DNA of 64,000 bases, from NCBI RefSeq assembly GCF_004214795.1, contig NZ_CP035928.1:2418001-2482000 (forward strand). The letters are read 5' to 3'. The notes beneath the pieces were generated by a model. It was not told the origin of the DNA and did not search any database. It saw only the letters and a program-made list of their open reading frames with translations. This document shows, piece after piece, positions 26,411-36,160 of this stretch; the first letter of the stretch is position 1; every line of letters begins with the position of its first letter. Both the position numbers and the translations under genes were made by a program. Source of the DNA: Malaciobacter pacificus (GTDB lineage: Bacteria > Campylobacterota > Campylobacteria > Campylobacterales > Arcobacteraceae).

Positions 26411-28178
26411 AAAAGTTTTTATTTAATATTTCTAAAAATTGTTCAGGATTTTTATACCCTACAATTTTTGCAGATTTTATTTCATTATTATTTGTATCAA
26501 AGAATACTAAAGCAGGAGGACCTACTATTCCATATTTTGCTTGCAATGCTTTATCATCATCATTATTATCAGTTACATCAGCTTTTAAAAGTGTGAATTT
26601 TTCAAGCTCTTTCATTACTCTTTCATCTTTAAAAGTAATATTATCTAACTCTTTACAAGAAACACACCATGTTGCCCAAAAGTCTAACATCACAGGTTTT
26701 GAAGATTTTTTCACGGCATCTTCTAATTGAGCAAGATTTTTGACTTTAATGAACTCTAATTTTTTAGAATCAGCTATTTTACCTGAAGTAAATTTTTCTA
26801 ATGGATTTAAAGGATTAGTTGCGCCACTAATCGCTCCAACTAATAAAACTGCTCCTAAAATCAATGACACAATAGAGATGATTTTCACTAAAATATGCTC
26901 ATATACTTTTAAATAAACAGCAAACCCTATAAATAATAAAGCCCATAAAGTCATTGTAATTGATGGATTTAAAACTCTATCAAGTAACCAAATAGCAACA
27001 GCAAGCATAACTATTCCAAAGATTTTTGTTACATTCTCCATCCATCCACCTGGTTTTGGCATAAATTTACCAGCCCCAAGTCCTATTAGAAGTAATGGAA
27101 CACCCATTCCTAAACTCATTACAAATAGTGCTAATCCACCTAAAACTGCATCACCAGTTTGTCCAATATAAACAAGTGCTCCTGCAAGTGGTGGAGCAAC
27201 ACAAGGACCAACAATAAGAGCTGATAAGAATCCCATAATTGCTATTCCAAAAATTCCTTGGTTCTCTTTACCATCAGTTGTTTTATTTATTTTTGCTTGA
27301 ATACTTTGAGGTAATTCTATTTGGTAGTATCCAAACATTGAAAATGCTAAGGCCACAAAAATTGCTGCAAATACAGATAACACCCATGGGTTTTGTAAAG
27401 CAGCTTGTAAGTTCGCACCAAATAAACCAGCTATTACTCCTGCTATTGTATATGCTAAACTCATTGCTAAAACATAAACAAGTGATAAGAAAAATCCTTT
27501 TGAAGCACTCATTTTCTCATTTGAACCAGCTTTTACAATAATTGAAGATAAAATTGGAATCATAGGGAAAACACATGGTGTTAAAGCAAGTAATAATCCA
27601 AATCCAAAAAATGTAGCTAACACTAAAACAATTGAGCCATCTTTTAGAGTATTTGCTATTGTATCTGTTTCATTTAACTCTATTTTTGATTCTTTAGTTT
27701 CTACTTTAGTAGCTTGAGCTTTAGATTCAATCTTTTTATCATCTGCTTTTAATTCAGTAGTATTTCCATCTAAATTTATTGTTGTAGTTTTACTCATTGG
27801 AGCGTAGCAAAGTCCTGCTTTTGAACATCCTTGGAACTTAACTTCTAATTCATACTCTTTTGAGTCAATTTTAGATTTCAATAAAGAGTGTGGAATAGTT
27901 ATATTTAAATTATCAAATTGTACAATCCACTCTTCATAAGGAATTGGTTCAGGGATATTAACTTCTTCTGTTATATCTATCTTTTCAGGTTTTGTGATTA
28001 AAACTTTTATCTTATCATCATATAAATAAATATCATTTCCTAAAACTAATGAAAATACAACACCATTAGCATTTTTCTCAAATTTTGTTTGAAATGCTTC
28101 ATCTGGTTCTAAAAAAGAGTTAAGTTGTAAGCCAAAGGCATAAATTGCTGTTAATAAAATTAAAACTATTTTCTTCAT
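26409..28178 (-). CDS. dsbD: Thiol:disulfide interchange protein DsbD
   Basis: The 589-residue protein has three parts. After a signal peptide, an N-terminal periplasmic domain carries the cysteine pair in GCSKAGLCYAP. A central eight-helix membrane domain has cysteines in TPCVFPMIP and GPCVAPPL, and a C-terminal thioredoxin domain has WCVSC. DsbD passes electrons from cytoplasmic thioredoxin to periplasmic substrates. I chose the ATG at 28178 (MKKIVLILL), which gives a clean signal peptide; an upstream GTG would add MGEF. Just upstream lies a periplasmic thioredoxin, a likely partner. Confidence 0.94.
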   Translation of the reverse strand: MKKIVLILLTAIYAFGLQLNSFLEPDEAFQTKFEKNANGVVFSLVLGNDIYLYDDKIKVLITKPEKIDITEEVNIPEPIPYEEWIVQFDNLNITIPHSLLKSKIDSKEYELEVKFQGCSKAGLCYAPMSKTTTINLDGNTTELKADDKKIESKAQATKVETKESKIELNETDTIANTLKDGSIVLVLATFFGFGLLLALTPCVFPMIPILSSIIVKAGSNEKMSASKGFFLSLVYVLAMSLAYTIAGVIAGLFGANLQAALQNPWVLSVFAAIFVALAFSMFGYYQIELPQSIQAKINKTTDGKENQGIFGIAIMGFLSALIVGPCVAPPLAGALVYIGQTGDAVLGGLALFVMSLGMGVPLLLIGLGAGKFMPKPGGWMENVTKIFGIVMLAVAIWLLDRVLNPSITMTLWALLFIGFAVYLKVYEHILVKIISIVSLILGAVLLVGAISGATNPLNPLEKFTSGKIADSKKLEFIKVKNLAQLEDAVKKSSKPVMLDFWATWCVSCKELDNITFKDERVMKELEKFTLLKADVTDNNDDDKALQAKYGIVGPPALVFFDTNNNEIKSAKIVGYKNPEQFLEILNKNF

Positions 28179-28193
28179 AAATTCACCCACTAA

Positions 28194-28553
28194 TTAAAAG
28201 TTTTCTTTTGATTTTTGAAGTAATCTTTTTGGACTTATTACTCCAACTGAAGAACTAACTAATTCTCCATCTTTAAAAAATAAAAGTGTTGGTAAACTCT
28301 TTACACCATACTTAAATGCTATATCAGCTTGTTTATCAAAATCAACTTTGTATATCTCTACATTATCAGGTTTTATAATATCAAACTCTTCTAAATTTTT
28401 TGCAACAATTTTACAAGGGGGACACCAATCTGCGTAAATATCAACTATTACATTTTTCCCTTTTATTTTTGAATCGAAATTTTCTACAGTAAGTTTCTCA
28501 AATGCAAAACTATATACATACGTCATCAGTAGTAAAATTAACACTTTTTTCAT
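28194..28553 (-). CDS. Periplasmic thioredoxin-like protein
   Basis: The 119-residue protein has a short signal peptide (cleavage near YSFA/FE) and a thioredoxin fold with active site DWCPPCK, followed by a cis-proline segment SLPTLLFF. WCPPC differs from the classical WCGPC and from WCVSC of the adjacent DsbD. Directly upstream of dsbD and exported, it is probably a reductase for periplasmic disulfides fed by DsbD. Confidence 0.88.
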   Translation of the reverse strand: MKKVLILLLMTYVYSFAFEKLTVENFDSKIKGKNVIVDIYADWCPPCKIVAKNLEEFDIIKPDNVEIYKVDFDKQADIAFKYGVKSLPTLLFFKDGELVSSSVGVISPKRLLQKSKENF

Positions 28554-28692
28554 AAGGCCCCTTATATTTTTTTGTTATTATAATCTATATTTGTAAAGAG
28601 TTTGTTTATACACTATTATAATTAGTAATTTTATTTAATATATAAGAATTTATTATATATTTAGATGATAAAATCTCTTCAAAGGATTTATA

Positions 28693-29049
28693 ATGAACCA
28701 ATTAGCAGATTTAAAACCAGTTATTGTAGAAAAAATGATTGATGATAATATTGTAATGATTGATATAAGAAGAGAAGATGAATTTAGAAGAACAGGTGTA
28801 ATTAAAAATGCACATCTACTAACTTTTTTTGATGAATATGGGCAATATGATATCGATAAATGGATGAGTGAATTTGAAAAACTTGTTACTTCAAAAGACC
28901 AAACTTTTGTTCTTATTTGTGCCCATGCAAATAGGACAAGAAATGTAGGAAACTTTTTAATTGAGCAAGGATATAAACATACTGCTCACTTATTGGGTGG
29001 AATGGCTTTATGGCAACAAGAATTAAGAGAGACAATTGAGTATAAATAA
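28693..29049 (+). CDS. Rhodanese-like domain protein
   Basis: The 118-residue single rhodanese domain has MIDIRREDEFRRTGVIKNAHLL near the start and an active-site loop opening with the catalytic Cys in LICAHANRTRN, followed by LLGGMALW. It is cytoplasmic and single-domain, the type that carries sulfur as persulfide. The start lies six bases after AGGA. It converges with the aspartoacylase-like gene with no gap. Confidence 0.9.
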   Translation: MNQLADLKPVIVEKMIDDNIVMIDIRREDEFRRTGVIKNAHLLTFFDEYGQYDIDKWMSEFEKLVTSKDQTFVLICAHANRTRNVGNFLIEQGYKHTAHLLGGMALWQQELRETIEYK

Positions 29050-30111
29050 CTACTCAATAACCTCTTCATTGTTTAACTCTACAAACTCACTTTGTTCAAT
29101 TGCATCTTCACTAAAATACTCTATTTTATTTTCGGCAACTTCTAAATCTTTTAATTTAGCAATATGAAAAACGGCATCACCCTCTTGAACTAATGGAATT
29201 TGAGACTTTCCAATAATTACACCATCAAAAGTTGCTTTTATCTCTAAACTATCATCATCAAGAGGTTCATCAATATATGCAATTATTTCACCTTGAGTTA
29301 CAGTATCACCTAAGGCTTTAACCGTTCTTAACATCCCGCTTCCATTTGCTCTAATCCAGTTACTATTTCTTGAGACAATTGGAGTTTTATATGCTCTTTT
29401 TTTAGTCATTTTTGGAAGCATATCAAACTCTCTTAGAACATTTACTATTCCTTTTACACCTATTCTAATTGATTTTTCATCAAATCTTAAAGCTTCCCCT
29501 GCTTCATATAATAATACAGGAGTATCATTCTCAAGTGCACTAGCTCTTAATGAACCATCTCTTAAATCAGAGTGTAATACGATTGGCGCTTCAAAGGCTT
29601 TTGCTAAAGCAAATGCTCTTTCATCTTTAATATTAGTTCTAACCTGAGGCAAGTTTGACCTATGAATAGCACCTGTGTGCAAATCTATTCCTAAATCACA
29701 TTTAACTAAAACTTCATCAAAAAAGATTTTAGCAATTCTACTAGCTAATGAACCTTTTGTACTTCCTGGAAAACTTCTATTTAAGTCTCTTCTATCTGGT
29801 AGATATCTAGATAAGGTCATAATTCCATATACATTTACAATAGGAACTAAAACTATTGTACCTTTTAGTCGATTTAAAATATTTAATTTTCTTAAGCGTC
29901 TAATGATTTCAATACCATTTAATTCATCCCCATGAATTGCAGCACTAATAAATACCATTGGACCATCTTTTTTACCTCTTATTACTCTAATAGGTAATTT
30001 TGTAGGAGTACTATATAGTTTTGGAAGCTCAAGGTTTATGGTAACTTTTTGACCTTTTTGAACTTCAACTCCTCCAAAAACATATTTGTTATCTATCAAC
30101 TTAGGCTCCAA
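29050..30111 (-). CDS. Succinylglutamate desuccinylase/aspartoacylase family protein
   Basis: The 353-residue M14-like zinc enzyme has zinc ligands visible in [17 protein letters not shown] (H, E) and a later His in [15 protein letters not shown]. The substrate Arg region is [11 protein letters not shown], and the catalytic Glu is in [15 protein letters not shown]-terminal biotinyl/lipoyl-like beta domain (from about 260) is typical of the family. It overlaps rimK by 11 bases and is followed by no further gene. With RimK and a retropepsin-like protease this makes a known type of glutamate-tail editing operon; a role in removing or processing glutamate tails is inference. Confidence 0.85.
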   Translation of the reverse strand: MEPKLIDNKYVFGGVEVQKGQKVTINLELPKLYSTPTKLPIRVIRGKKDGPMVFISAAIHGDELNGIEIIRRLRKLNILNRLKGTIVLVPIVNVYGIMTLSRYLPDRRDLNRSFPGSTKGSLASRIAKIFFDEVLVKCDLGIDLHTGAIHRSNLPQVRTNIKDERAFALAKAFEAPIVLHSDLRDGSLRASALENDTPVLLYEAGEALRFDEKSIRIGVKGIVNVLREFDMLPKMTKKRAYKTPIVSRNSNWIRANGSGMLRTVKALGDTVTQGEIIAYIDEPLDDDSLEIKATFDGVIIGKSQIPLVQEGDAVFHIAKLKDLEVAENKIEYFSEDAIEQSEFVELNNEEVIE

Positions 30112-31036
30112 TATTATCTTTTCTTATTCTTCTTTTTCTTTTTGGTTCTTCTTCATGCGGGTGAGTTACATTTTGCTCAATATAATCCATTATTTTTGAT
30201 GCAATATCAATTCCTGTTGATTTTTCAATACCTTCTAATCCTGGACTTGAGTTAACTTCCATTACAAGAGGCCCTCTACTTGAAGGAATCATATCAACTC
30301 CACAAACACCTAGTCCCATAGCTTTAGCTGCTGCTAATGCTGTTGATTTTTCTTTTCTAGTTAATTTATAAGCAGTTGCACTTCCACCTTGGTGAAGGTT
30401 TGACCTAAAATCACCCTCTGCACCTTGTCTTTTCATAGCTCCAACAACTTCTCCATTTACAACGAATGCTCTAATATCAGCACCACCTGCTTCTTCAATA
30501 TATTCTTGAACTAATAAGTTTACATCCATACCATAAAATGCATCTAAAACTGATTTAGCTGCTTTTTCACTATCAACTAAAACAACTCCAACGCCTTGTG
30601 TTCCTTCTAAGATTTTAAGAACTAAAGGAGCTCCACCACTTAATTCAATAACATCTTTTGCACTAGATTTATTTGAAGCAAATACAGTCTTAGGCATATC
30701 TACACCTTGTTTTGAAAGAATTTGTAAACTTCTTAATTTATCTCTACTTCTTTTTATTGCTAAACTTCCAGTAACAGTAAATACATCCATCATTTCAAAG
30801 TGTCTCACCATTGCTGTTCCATAGAATGTTCTGCTTGCGCCAATTCTTGGAATAATTGCATCAGGAGTTGGTAATTCTTCACCTCGGTAATTGATTTTTA
30901 ACTCATTTTTCATAATTTCAATACTACATTTTAAATAATCAATTACTCTAATTTCCCAACCTCTTTGCTTACCTGCTTCAACTAATCTACTTGTAGAATA
31001 TAAACTTGCATTTCTTGATAATATATAAACTCTCAT
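30101..31036 (-). CDS. rimK: RimK-type alpha-L-glutamate ligase
   Basis: The 311-residue ATP-grasp ligase opens [20 protein letters not shown]-binding residues appear in [18 protein letters not shown] and [16 protein letters not shown], and metal ligands in [24 protein letters not shown]. RimK adds glutamates to the C-terminus of ribosomal protein S6 in E. coli and can also make poly-glutamate. A basic tail (KRKRRIRK) closes the protein. It lies between the aspartoacylase-like gene and the aspartic-protease-like gene in one operon. Confidence 0.94.
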   Translation of the reverse strand: MRVYILSRNASLYSTSRLVEAGKQRGWEIRVIDYLKCSIEIMKNELKINYRGEELPTPDAIIPRIGASRTFYGTAMVRHFEMMDVFTVTGSLAIKRSRDKLRSLQILSKQGVDMPKTVFASNKSSAKDVIELSGGAPLVLKILEGTQGVGVVLVDSEKAAKSVLDAFYGMDVNLLVQEYIEEAGGADIRAFVVNGEVVGAMKRQGAEGDFRSNLHQGGSATAYKLTRKEKSTALAAAKAMGLGVCGVDMIPSSRGPLVMEVNSSPGLEGIEKSTGIDIASKIMDYIEQNVTHPHEEEPKRKRRIRKDNIGA

Positions 31037-31038
31037 AA

Positions 31039-31464
31039 TTACTTCTCTTCTTTTGATAAATACTCTTTTGATACATCAACTAAAAATCTTCTTGATAAAA
31101 ACTTTCTTCCTATTAACATTGGAAACTTCATATCTGACCTATCAGTTAATGATATGATAGAGTCATACTCTTTCCCAAAAAACTTTACTTTTACTTTTAT
31201 TGAGGCTCTTTCTTGAATCAAACCATTTGAACTCTTTACTCTTTTTATTTCATGTAATGGTAGTTTCATTTTTTTACCATGATATGAAGGGTGAACTTCA
31301 TCTAATAAAACAAAATGTACAAAATTATCATCATCAATATAAATATCATCACAATGTAATGCATTTGAGTCTGCGCCAGTATCCACTTTAGCATCTAAGT
31401 CAAATAACTCTAGATCCAGAATAGATATAATTTCTTTCCGTCCAACAATAGTCTTTTTAGACAT
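31039..31464 (-). CDS. RimB-like retropepsin-fold protease (PF05618)
   Basis: The 141-residue protein of the family once called ATP-dependent zinc protease has the retropepsin-like active site [15 protein letters not shown] near the N-terminus and [19 protein letters not shown] near the end. In Pseudomonas the related RimB acts with RimK on the glutamylation of S6. Placement 2 bases upstream of rimK supports the same pairing here. I follow the published aspartic-protease view of the family over the old name. Confidence 0.86.
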   Translation of the reverse strand: MSKKTIVGRKEIISILDLELFDLDAKVDTGADSNALHCDDIYIDDDNFVHFVLLDEVHPSYHGKKMKLPLHEIKRVKSSNGLIQERASIKVKVKFFGKEYDSIISLTDRSDMKFPMLIGRKFLSRRFLVDVSKEYLSKEEK

Positions 31465-31539
31465 TTTAAATCCTTAAAAATAAAAATTATATCACAAAAA
31501 TTGAAGATAAGAAAAAAAATTGTAGTAAAAGTTAGAAAG

Positions 31540-31563
31540 CTGAAGCTTAAAAATAAGCTTCAG
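31540..31563 (-). terminator. Terminator hairpin after the small 31570 gene
   Basis: The perfect arms CTGAAGCTTA and TAAGCTTCAG surround a 4-base loop, followed on the minus strand by T-rich sequence. It separates the small gene from the rimB-like/rimK operon. Confidence 0.7.
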
Positions 31564-31569
31564 TAAAAA

Positions 31570-31797
31570 TTAGTCTTTTTTAGCGTCACTTGCTTTTTGA
31601 AGTATTTCAATTACTTCATCTAAATTCTCATATGGAATATGAGATTTCCATTGAATATCTTGCCCATTTAAAGAAATTCCAATACTTACAATATCTGGAG
31701 TATCTTTTCCATAAGGCTCAGTTACATTTGAAATTGAAATTTTCCCTTTTTTTGTACCAGCTAATGGTAATGTACCTAATTCAGTAATTGTTGACAT
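31570..31797 (-). CDS. Conserved small protein of unknown function
   Basis: The 75-residue soluble protein has no cysteine or signal peptide and a predicted mix of strands (SIGISLNGQDIQWKSHI) and a C-terminal helix. It starts ATG exactly six bases after AAGGA and ends at a strong hairpin, so it is a real single-gene unit. It lies upstream of the rimB-like/rimK genes but is separated from them by that terminator. I do not recognise a family. Confidence 0.7.
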   Translation of the reverse strand: MSTITELGTLPLAGTKKGKISISNVTEPYGKDTPDIVSIGISLNGQDIQWKSHIPYENLDEVIEILQKASDAKKD

Positions 31798-31858
31798 TTT
31801 ATATCCTTATTTTTTAACTTATTTAATTTTACAAAAATAAACTTTTGTTTAATTAAAA

Positions 31859-33916
31859 TTATTCAAGATTTGGACTAGGTTCTCCTAAATAAAAACCTTG
31901 GAATTCATCTACTCCTAATTCCATTACAGTATTAAATACCTCTTCATTATGAATAAATTCTGCAACTACTCTAATATTTAAAGCTTTTGTAAAATCAATA
32001 ATTGACTTCACCATTTCATAAGAGTTTTTATCTTCATTAATATTTTTAATCAAAGAACCATCAATTTTTATATAATCAGGTCTAATTTTTAATATGTGTG
32101 CAAAGTTTGAATAACCTGTTCCAAAATCATCAATAGCGATTTTAATTCCTTGGCTTCTATATGTTTTTATAAACTCTTCAAGAATTCTATAATCTGTTAT
32201 ATAATCACTTTCTAAAATTTCAAAAACTATTCTCTCTTTTGCATCACTATCTACTTTATCTAAGTGCTTATTTAAAGACTCATTAAAATCAGAATCCATT
32301 ATATCTTTAAAACTAAGATTTAAAGTAATCATCTTTTCTGTTTTTTGTAAATCTGCAAAAGCTTTAGAAATGACAACATTTGACAAAGATAAGTATTGTT
32401 TTGTTTTAATTGCTACATCAAAAAAGAAATAAGGTGAGAGATAAACAGTTTGTCCATTTTCATCAATATCCTCTATTCTCATCAAAGTTTCATATTTAAC
32501 AATCTCTTTTTGTCTATTAAGAATTGGTTGGTAAAAAGGCAGAACCTTATCATTTTGTAAGGCAAGCTTTATTTTTTCTCTCCAATACATAGACTTTTTA
32601 ATAATCTCTTTTGTATCTATTTCATTATTATATACAAAATAAGGCATATTATTTTTCTTGGCTTTTTTAAGTGCAATCCCTGCTGTTTTTAAAGGCTCAT
32701 CTTGTGCAATAGATATTCCTAATGTAATATTAATACTAATTTCTAAATCTAAATCTTTTAATAAAACGGGGTTATTTTTAAATAGTTTTGATAAATCTTC
32801 AATAAACTCATTATATCTTGAGAAGCCCATCATTTTCTTATCAACTAAAGCAAAAACATTCCCATAAATTCTATGTACTGCAACGCTGTGTTTATTCGCA
32901 AATTCACTTAACATTTTTGCTGTTTCAATTAAAACTAAATTTCCAGTTGAGAACCCATATAACTCATTAATATCATCAAATGCATCAATATCAATTAATG
33001 CAATTGATACAAAATCATTCTCTTTAATTTCATCTTTTAATGCTGTTCTATTTTTAAGATTAGTTAATTGGTCATAATAAAGTTTATTTTCAATCTCTTT
33101 TGTTTTACTTTCAACTTGTTCATCAATATTATGCTTATTAGCTTCAACTTGGTCTAATAAAGAGTTAAATTGACTAGCTAAAAATCCTATCTCATCTTTT
33201 GACTTAATACTTGAGTCAATGTTATTAATACTTGTAGGATTTACTTTTTGAACATTTTGGAACATTCTATTTAAAGGAACTATTACTTTTATTCCAATAA
33301 ACAATGCAATTACTGATAAAATACCAAACAGAAGCATTGAAATATTTAAAATTAAACCATTAGTTCCATCAACAAAACTTTTAAAATCCTCTTTATATAT
33401 CGATGAAACAATATACCAATCTAGCTTTTTATTATATTCCACCCATGAAATTTTTTTATAACTGTAGTTATATGGGTCATAAACTTTATTCCAATTATAT
33501 TCAAATGCTTGTCTTGATGCATGTGCATTTTTAATTTCATCAATTAAAAGTTTATTATTTGTACTTGGTAAGATTAATTTTGATAAATCTTGAGATTCAA
33601 ACTCTCCACTTGGGTCAATTATAACTTGACCTTGAGAATTAAAAACATAAATAAAACCACTTTTTCCAAGAGTAACACTAGAAAGAAGAATTCTCATATT
33701 ATCTGTAAATTTTTCTAAATAGTCCTCTTTTAGAGTTCTAGATTTATTATTTATTATTGTAACTAGTTTATTATATTGTGATCTTGCATTTTGAACCTCT
33801 GTTTCACTTAAATAACTATTCACTTTTGGTGATAGATAAAATACAACAAAAAGAAGGTAAGCTAATAGTCCAAGGATAAACATCCAGGCTATTTTTATAA
33901 ATATCTTATTATTCAT
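31859..33916 (-). CDS. Membrane c-di-GMP phosphodiesterase (Cache-HAMP-degenerate GGDEF-EAL)
   Basis: The 685-residue protein has two membrane helices (about 8-30 and 188-212) flanking a Cache-type periplasmic domain with GKSGFIYVFNSQGQVIIDP. A HAMP and a coiled coil follow. The GGDEF domain reads YGNVF at the active site, so it should not make c-di-GMP. The EAL domain has ETLMR in place of EALLR but keeps Asn (LNLS), Glu (FEILESD), the two Asp (IDDFGTGYS), Lys (YIKIDGS) and Glu (VAEFI). Phosphodiesterase activity is therefore likely. The Cache region hints at sensing a small organic ligand. Confidence 0.88.
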   Translation of the reverse strand: MNNKIFIKIAWMFILGLLAYLLFVVFYLSPKVNSYLSETEVQNARSQYNKLVTIINNKSRTLKEDYLEKFTDNMRILLSSVTLGKSGFIYVFNSQGQVIIDPSGEFESQDLSKLILPSTNNKLLIDEIKNAHASRQAFEYNWNKVYDPYNYSYKKISWVEYNKKLDWYIVSSIYKEDFKSFVDGTNGLILNISMLLFGILSVIALFIGIKVIVPLNRMFQNVQKVNPTSINNIDSSIKSKDEIGFLASQFNSLLDQVEANKHNIDEQVESKTKEIENKLYYDQLTNLKNRTALKDEIKENDFVSIALIDIDAFDDINELYGFSTGNLVLIETAKMLSEFANKHSVAVHRIYGNVFALVDKKMMGFSRYNEFIEDLSKLFKNNPVLLKDLDLEISINITLGISIAQDEPLKTAGIALKKAKKNNMPYFVYNNEIDTKEIIKKSMYWREKIKLALQNDKVLPFYQPILNRQKEIVKYETLMRIEDIDENGQTVYLSPYFFFDVAIKTKQYLSLSNVVISKAFADLQKTEKMITLNLSFKDIMDSDFNESLNKHLDKVDSDAKERIVFEILESDYITDYRILEEFIKTYRSQGIKIAIDDFGTGYSNFAHILKIRPDYIKIDGSLIKNINEDKNSYEMVKSIIDFTKALNIRVVAEFIHNEEVFNTVMELGVDEFQGFYLGEPSPNLE

Positions 33917-33985
33917 TACTTTTCCAATTTTAAAGCTGTTATTTATTCTATCAAAAATTTTATGAAATTTCTAAAAAAATAATTT

Positions 33986-34792
33986 TTATTTATATTCAGC
34001 TATTTTTTGACCAAATTTAACGTCTTGATTTAGCAAATTATCTAAATCAATAATATCTTTTTCCCAAATCATTACAACCGTTGAACCCATTTTGAAATAT
34101 CCCATACATTCACCTTTTGATATTTCAATATTATCATATTCATATACTTTTATTTCAGCTGTATCGATATTTGTTTCAACTCTTGGTTCAAATTCAAAAA
34201 CCATTTGACCAACATTTAAAGCCCCAACATAAACTAAATAAAATAGTTTTCCTTCCTGTTCACACTCTAAAATAACTCTTTCATTTTGAACAAATAAATC
34301 AAGCTCTTTATTTAAATATTTTAAATTTACGGGATAAAGTTTCCCTGGGACATGAATAAGTTTTTTTAGTATAAAATCACTTGGTGCATGGTATCTGTGA
34401 TAATCCTTTGGTGAAAGATAAAAATTCATAAACTCACCATTTTTAACTCTTTCATAATTATCTTTACAATAATAAGTTAATAGCTCTTCAACACTATACT
34501 CCATACCCTTAATTTGTAAGGCAATATCTTTTTCAATCTTTCCACACTGTGTAATTAAACTATCTGTTGGTGAAATGATTATTTTTTCATCTTTATCAAA
34601 TTCCCTTTGAATTATAAGCTCTCTTGTAAATAAAGCATTTAATGATTTATAAAATTTTGCTTTTTTAAACTCTTTTAAATCTAGCTTCATAAGTTTTGCA
34701 TAACTGTTATTTACAATTCTTTGAAAAAATGGAGGAAACTCTTTTGAGGCGAACTTTCCAAAATATTGAGAGATGATATTAGTAATATGCAT
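33986..34792 (-). CDS. psd: Phosphatidylserine decarboxylase
   Basis: The 268-residue proenzyme has the self-cleavage site GST in YFKMGSTVVMIWE (the usual LGST reads MGST here). The segment YLSPKDYHRYHAPSDF carries the catalytic His residues, and SPTDSLITQCGKI lies upstream. Cleavage before Ser creates the pyruvoyl group; the enzyme makes phosphatidylethanolamine at the membrane. The length matches epsilon-type Psd. It stands alone between the GGDEF/EAL gene and the small Cys-rich gene. Confidence 0.94.
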   Translation of the reverse strand: MHITNIISQYFGKFASKEFPPFFQRIVNNSYAKLMKLDLKEFKKAKFYKSLNALFTRELIIQREFDKDEKIIISPTDSLITQCGKIEKDIALQIKGMEYSVEELLTYYCKDNYERVKNGEFMNFYLSPKDYHRYHAPSDFILKKLIHVPGKLYPVNLKYLNKELDLFVQNERVILECEQEGKLFYLVYVGALNVGQMVFEFEPRVETNIDTAEIKVYEYDNIEISKGECMGYFKMGSTVVMIWEKDIIDLDNLLNQDVKFGQKIAEYK

Positions 34793-34907
34793 TATTTTCC
34801 TTATCTTAAATTAGTAACATTTTATCTATATTTTCTTCTTAAAACGCTTTAATGAAAATTTTGATATTCTTTCACTTCAAATACAAACAATTATTAAAAG
34901 GATTTTT

Positions 34908-35147
34908 ATGTACAAAGTAGTGGTTCAAAACCAATGCGGTTGTTTTAAAAGAAGTAATTTACAAGCTAATTTGCAATTTGAATCTAAAGATGATGCTTTA
35001 TTAAAAGCAATCGAAATGAAAGATAAAATGAATAATGAATTTTGTAAAAAACATGAATTTGAAGTTCAAGAAATGTATAACAATTTTGTAATTTCATTTT
35101 ATACTGAAGCAAGAGATAACTGCTGTGGAAATGGGTGTTGTTCTTAA
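34908..35147 (+). CDS. Small cysteine-rich protein of unknown function
   Basis: The 79-residue soluble protein has cysteines at both ends (QCGCFKR near residue 10 and CCGNGCCS at the C-terminus) plus one in the middle (NEFCKKH). The body looks like a helix between strands. A Cys cluster of this kind suggests metal binding. It has a good ribosome site (AAGGA). The last codons TGT TGT TCT TAA lie in a perfect palindrome shared with the convergent neighbour. I recognise it only as a type that recurs in Campylobacterota. Confidence 0.75.
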   Translation: MYKVVVQNQCGCFKRSNLQANLQFESKDDALLKAIEMKDKMNNEFCKKHEFEVQEMYNNFVISFYTEARDNCCGNGCCS

Positions 35148-35153
35148 CAACAC
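35133..35153. terminator. Bidirectional terminator overlapping two stop codons
   Basis: The perfect 9-bp arms GGTGTTGTT and AACAACACC surround loop CTT. It covers the 3' ends of both convergent genes, whose reading frames overlap by 4 bases. Confidence 0.75.
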
Positions 35154-35806
35154 CTATTTCTGATTCTATCTATTTTTATAAAAATAAACCACATAATCCA
35201 AAGTAGAATTGTTATAGAAACTGCAGCAATAATAGCAGGTATTGGGTTATCAAAATTACTAATAGATCCTGCATATGTAATTACAGTTATATAAGGTAAA
35301 GTACCAATCAACCAAGCAGTTATAAACCTTTTTAGACTCATATTACAAACTCCTGCCAAACAAGAAGATACTTCAGGAAGCATCGGTACAGCACGCGATA
35401 AAACTAATACTAAAACACCATGTTTATTAAATAGTTCTTTCATTTCAAGTTTCTGACTTTCTTTTGATGATAATTTATCTAAGACTTTTTCTCCATATTT
35501 CTTCGATAAGAAATAACCTGTTAAAGAGGCACTTAAAAGACCTATAAATGTATAAAATAACGCCAATTCAAAACCAATAAAGTATCCTGCTAATAGAATT
35601 ATTGTCATTGTTGGGACAGCAATAAATAAATCTATAAATAGTAGTATTACTATTAGCGAACCTAATATATATGAGGGTTGTGACTTTAAATTTGTAAATA
35701 TTTGTTTTATCTCTTCAACACTTAATAAACCACTAAACTTAATAATTAAAAGCATAGTAGTAAAAATGATAAATAATGTTAGAACTGTTTTAAATAGTAG
35801 TTTCAT
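35144..35806 (-). CDS. TVP38/TMEM64 (DedA-like) membrane protein
   Basis: The 220-residue protein has about six membrane segments. The family core is visible as AVPTMTIILLAGYFIGF, a soluble stretch SKKYGEKVLDKLS, and the reentrant loop LSRAVPMLPEVSSCLAGVCNMSLKRF. The proteins are related to DedA and VTT-domain lipid scramblases or transporters. The C-terminus ends CC, encoded in the terminator palindrome. The substrate is unknown. Confidence 0.88.
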   Translation of the reverse strand: MKLLFKTVLTLFIIFTTMLLIIKFSGLLSVEEIKQIFTNLKSQPSYILGSLIVILLFIDLFIAVPTMTIILLAGYFIGFELALFYTFIGLLSASLTGYFLSKKYGEKVLDKLSSKESQKLEMKELFNKHGVLVLVLSRAVPMLPEVSSCLAGVCNMSLKRFITAWLIGTLPYITVITYAGSISNFDNPIPAIIAAVSITILLWIMWFIFIKIDRIRNRCC

Positions 35807-35860
35807 TTTATAATCTTTATTTTTTAATGATTATAAACATAAAAAGTTAATGATTGGTAA

Positions 35861-36160
35861 TTACATCCCACATGAATTATTTGGAGTAGAATGGACTTCC
35901 TTCATACCACAATTTTTACAGCTATACTCCATATCAATTGCACCAGAACAACCATGATTTTTAAGTATTCTTGAGCTTATAACATCTTGTTTAAAAGTTG
36001 TATTTGTAGAGTTATCAGTAAATACCTTTGGTTTAGCACCACAAGTTGGGCATTCACCATTTTGTAATTTTTCTAATCTTCCATTTTTACTTTTAAAATA
36101 AAGTAGTACAGAAAATATAGAAATTAGAAAAAGTATTAGTATTAAAACTAAAGTTTGCAT
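35861..36160 (-). CDS. Membrane-anchored zinc-ribbon protein
   Basis: The 99-residue protein has one N-terminal membrane helix (2-22) and a cytoplasmic or periplasmic tail with two CxxC pairs (CPTCG and CKNCG) plus further Cys (NHGCSG, NSCGM). This pattern fits a zinc ribbon. The ATG follows directly after a perfect 9-bp hairpin that ends the dnaK gene, and no Shine-Dalgarno is visible, so translation may depend on dnaK. The function is unknown. Confidence 0.7.
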   Translation of the reverse strand: MQTLVLILILFLISIFSVLLYFKSKNGRLEKLQNGECPTCGAKPKVFTDNSTNTTFKQDVISSRILKNHGCSGAIDMEYSCKNCGMKEVHSTPNNSCGM

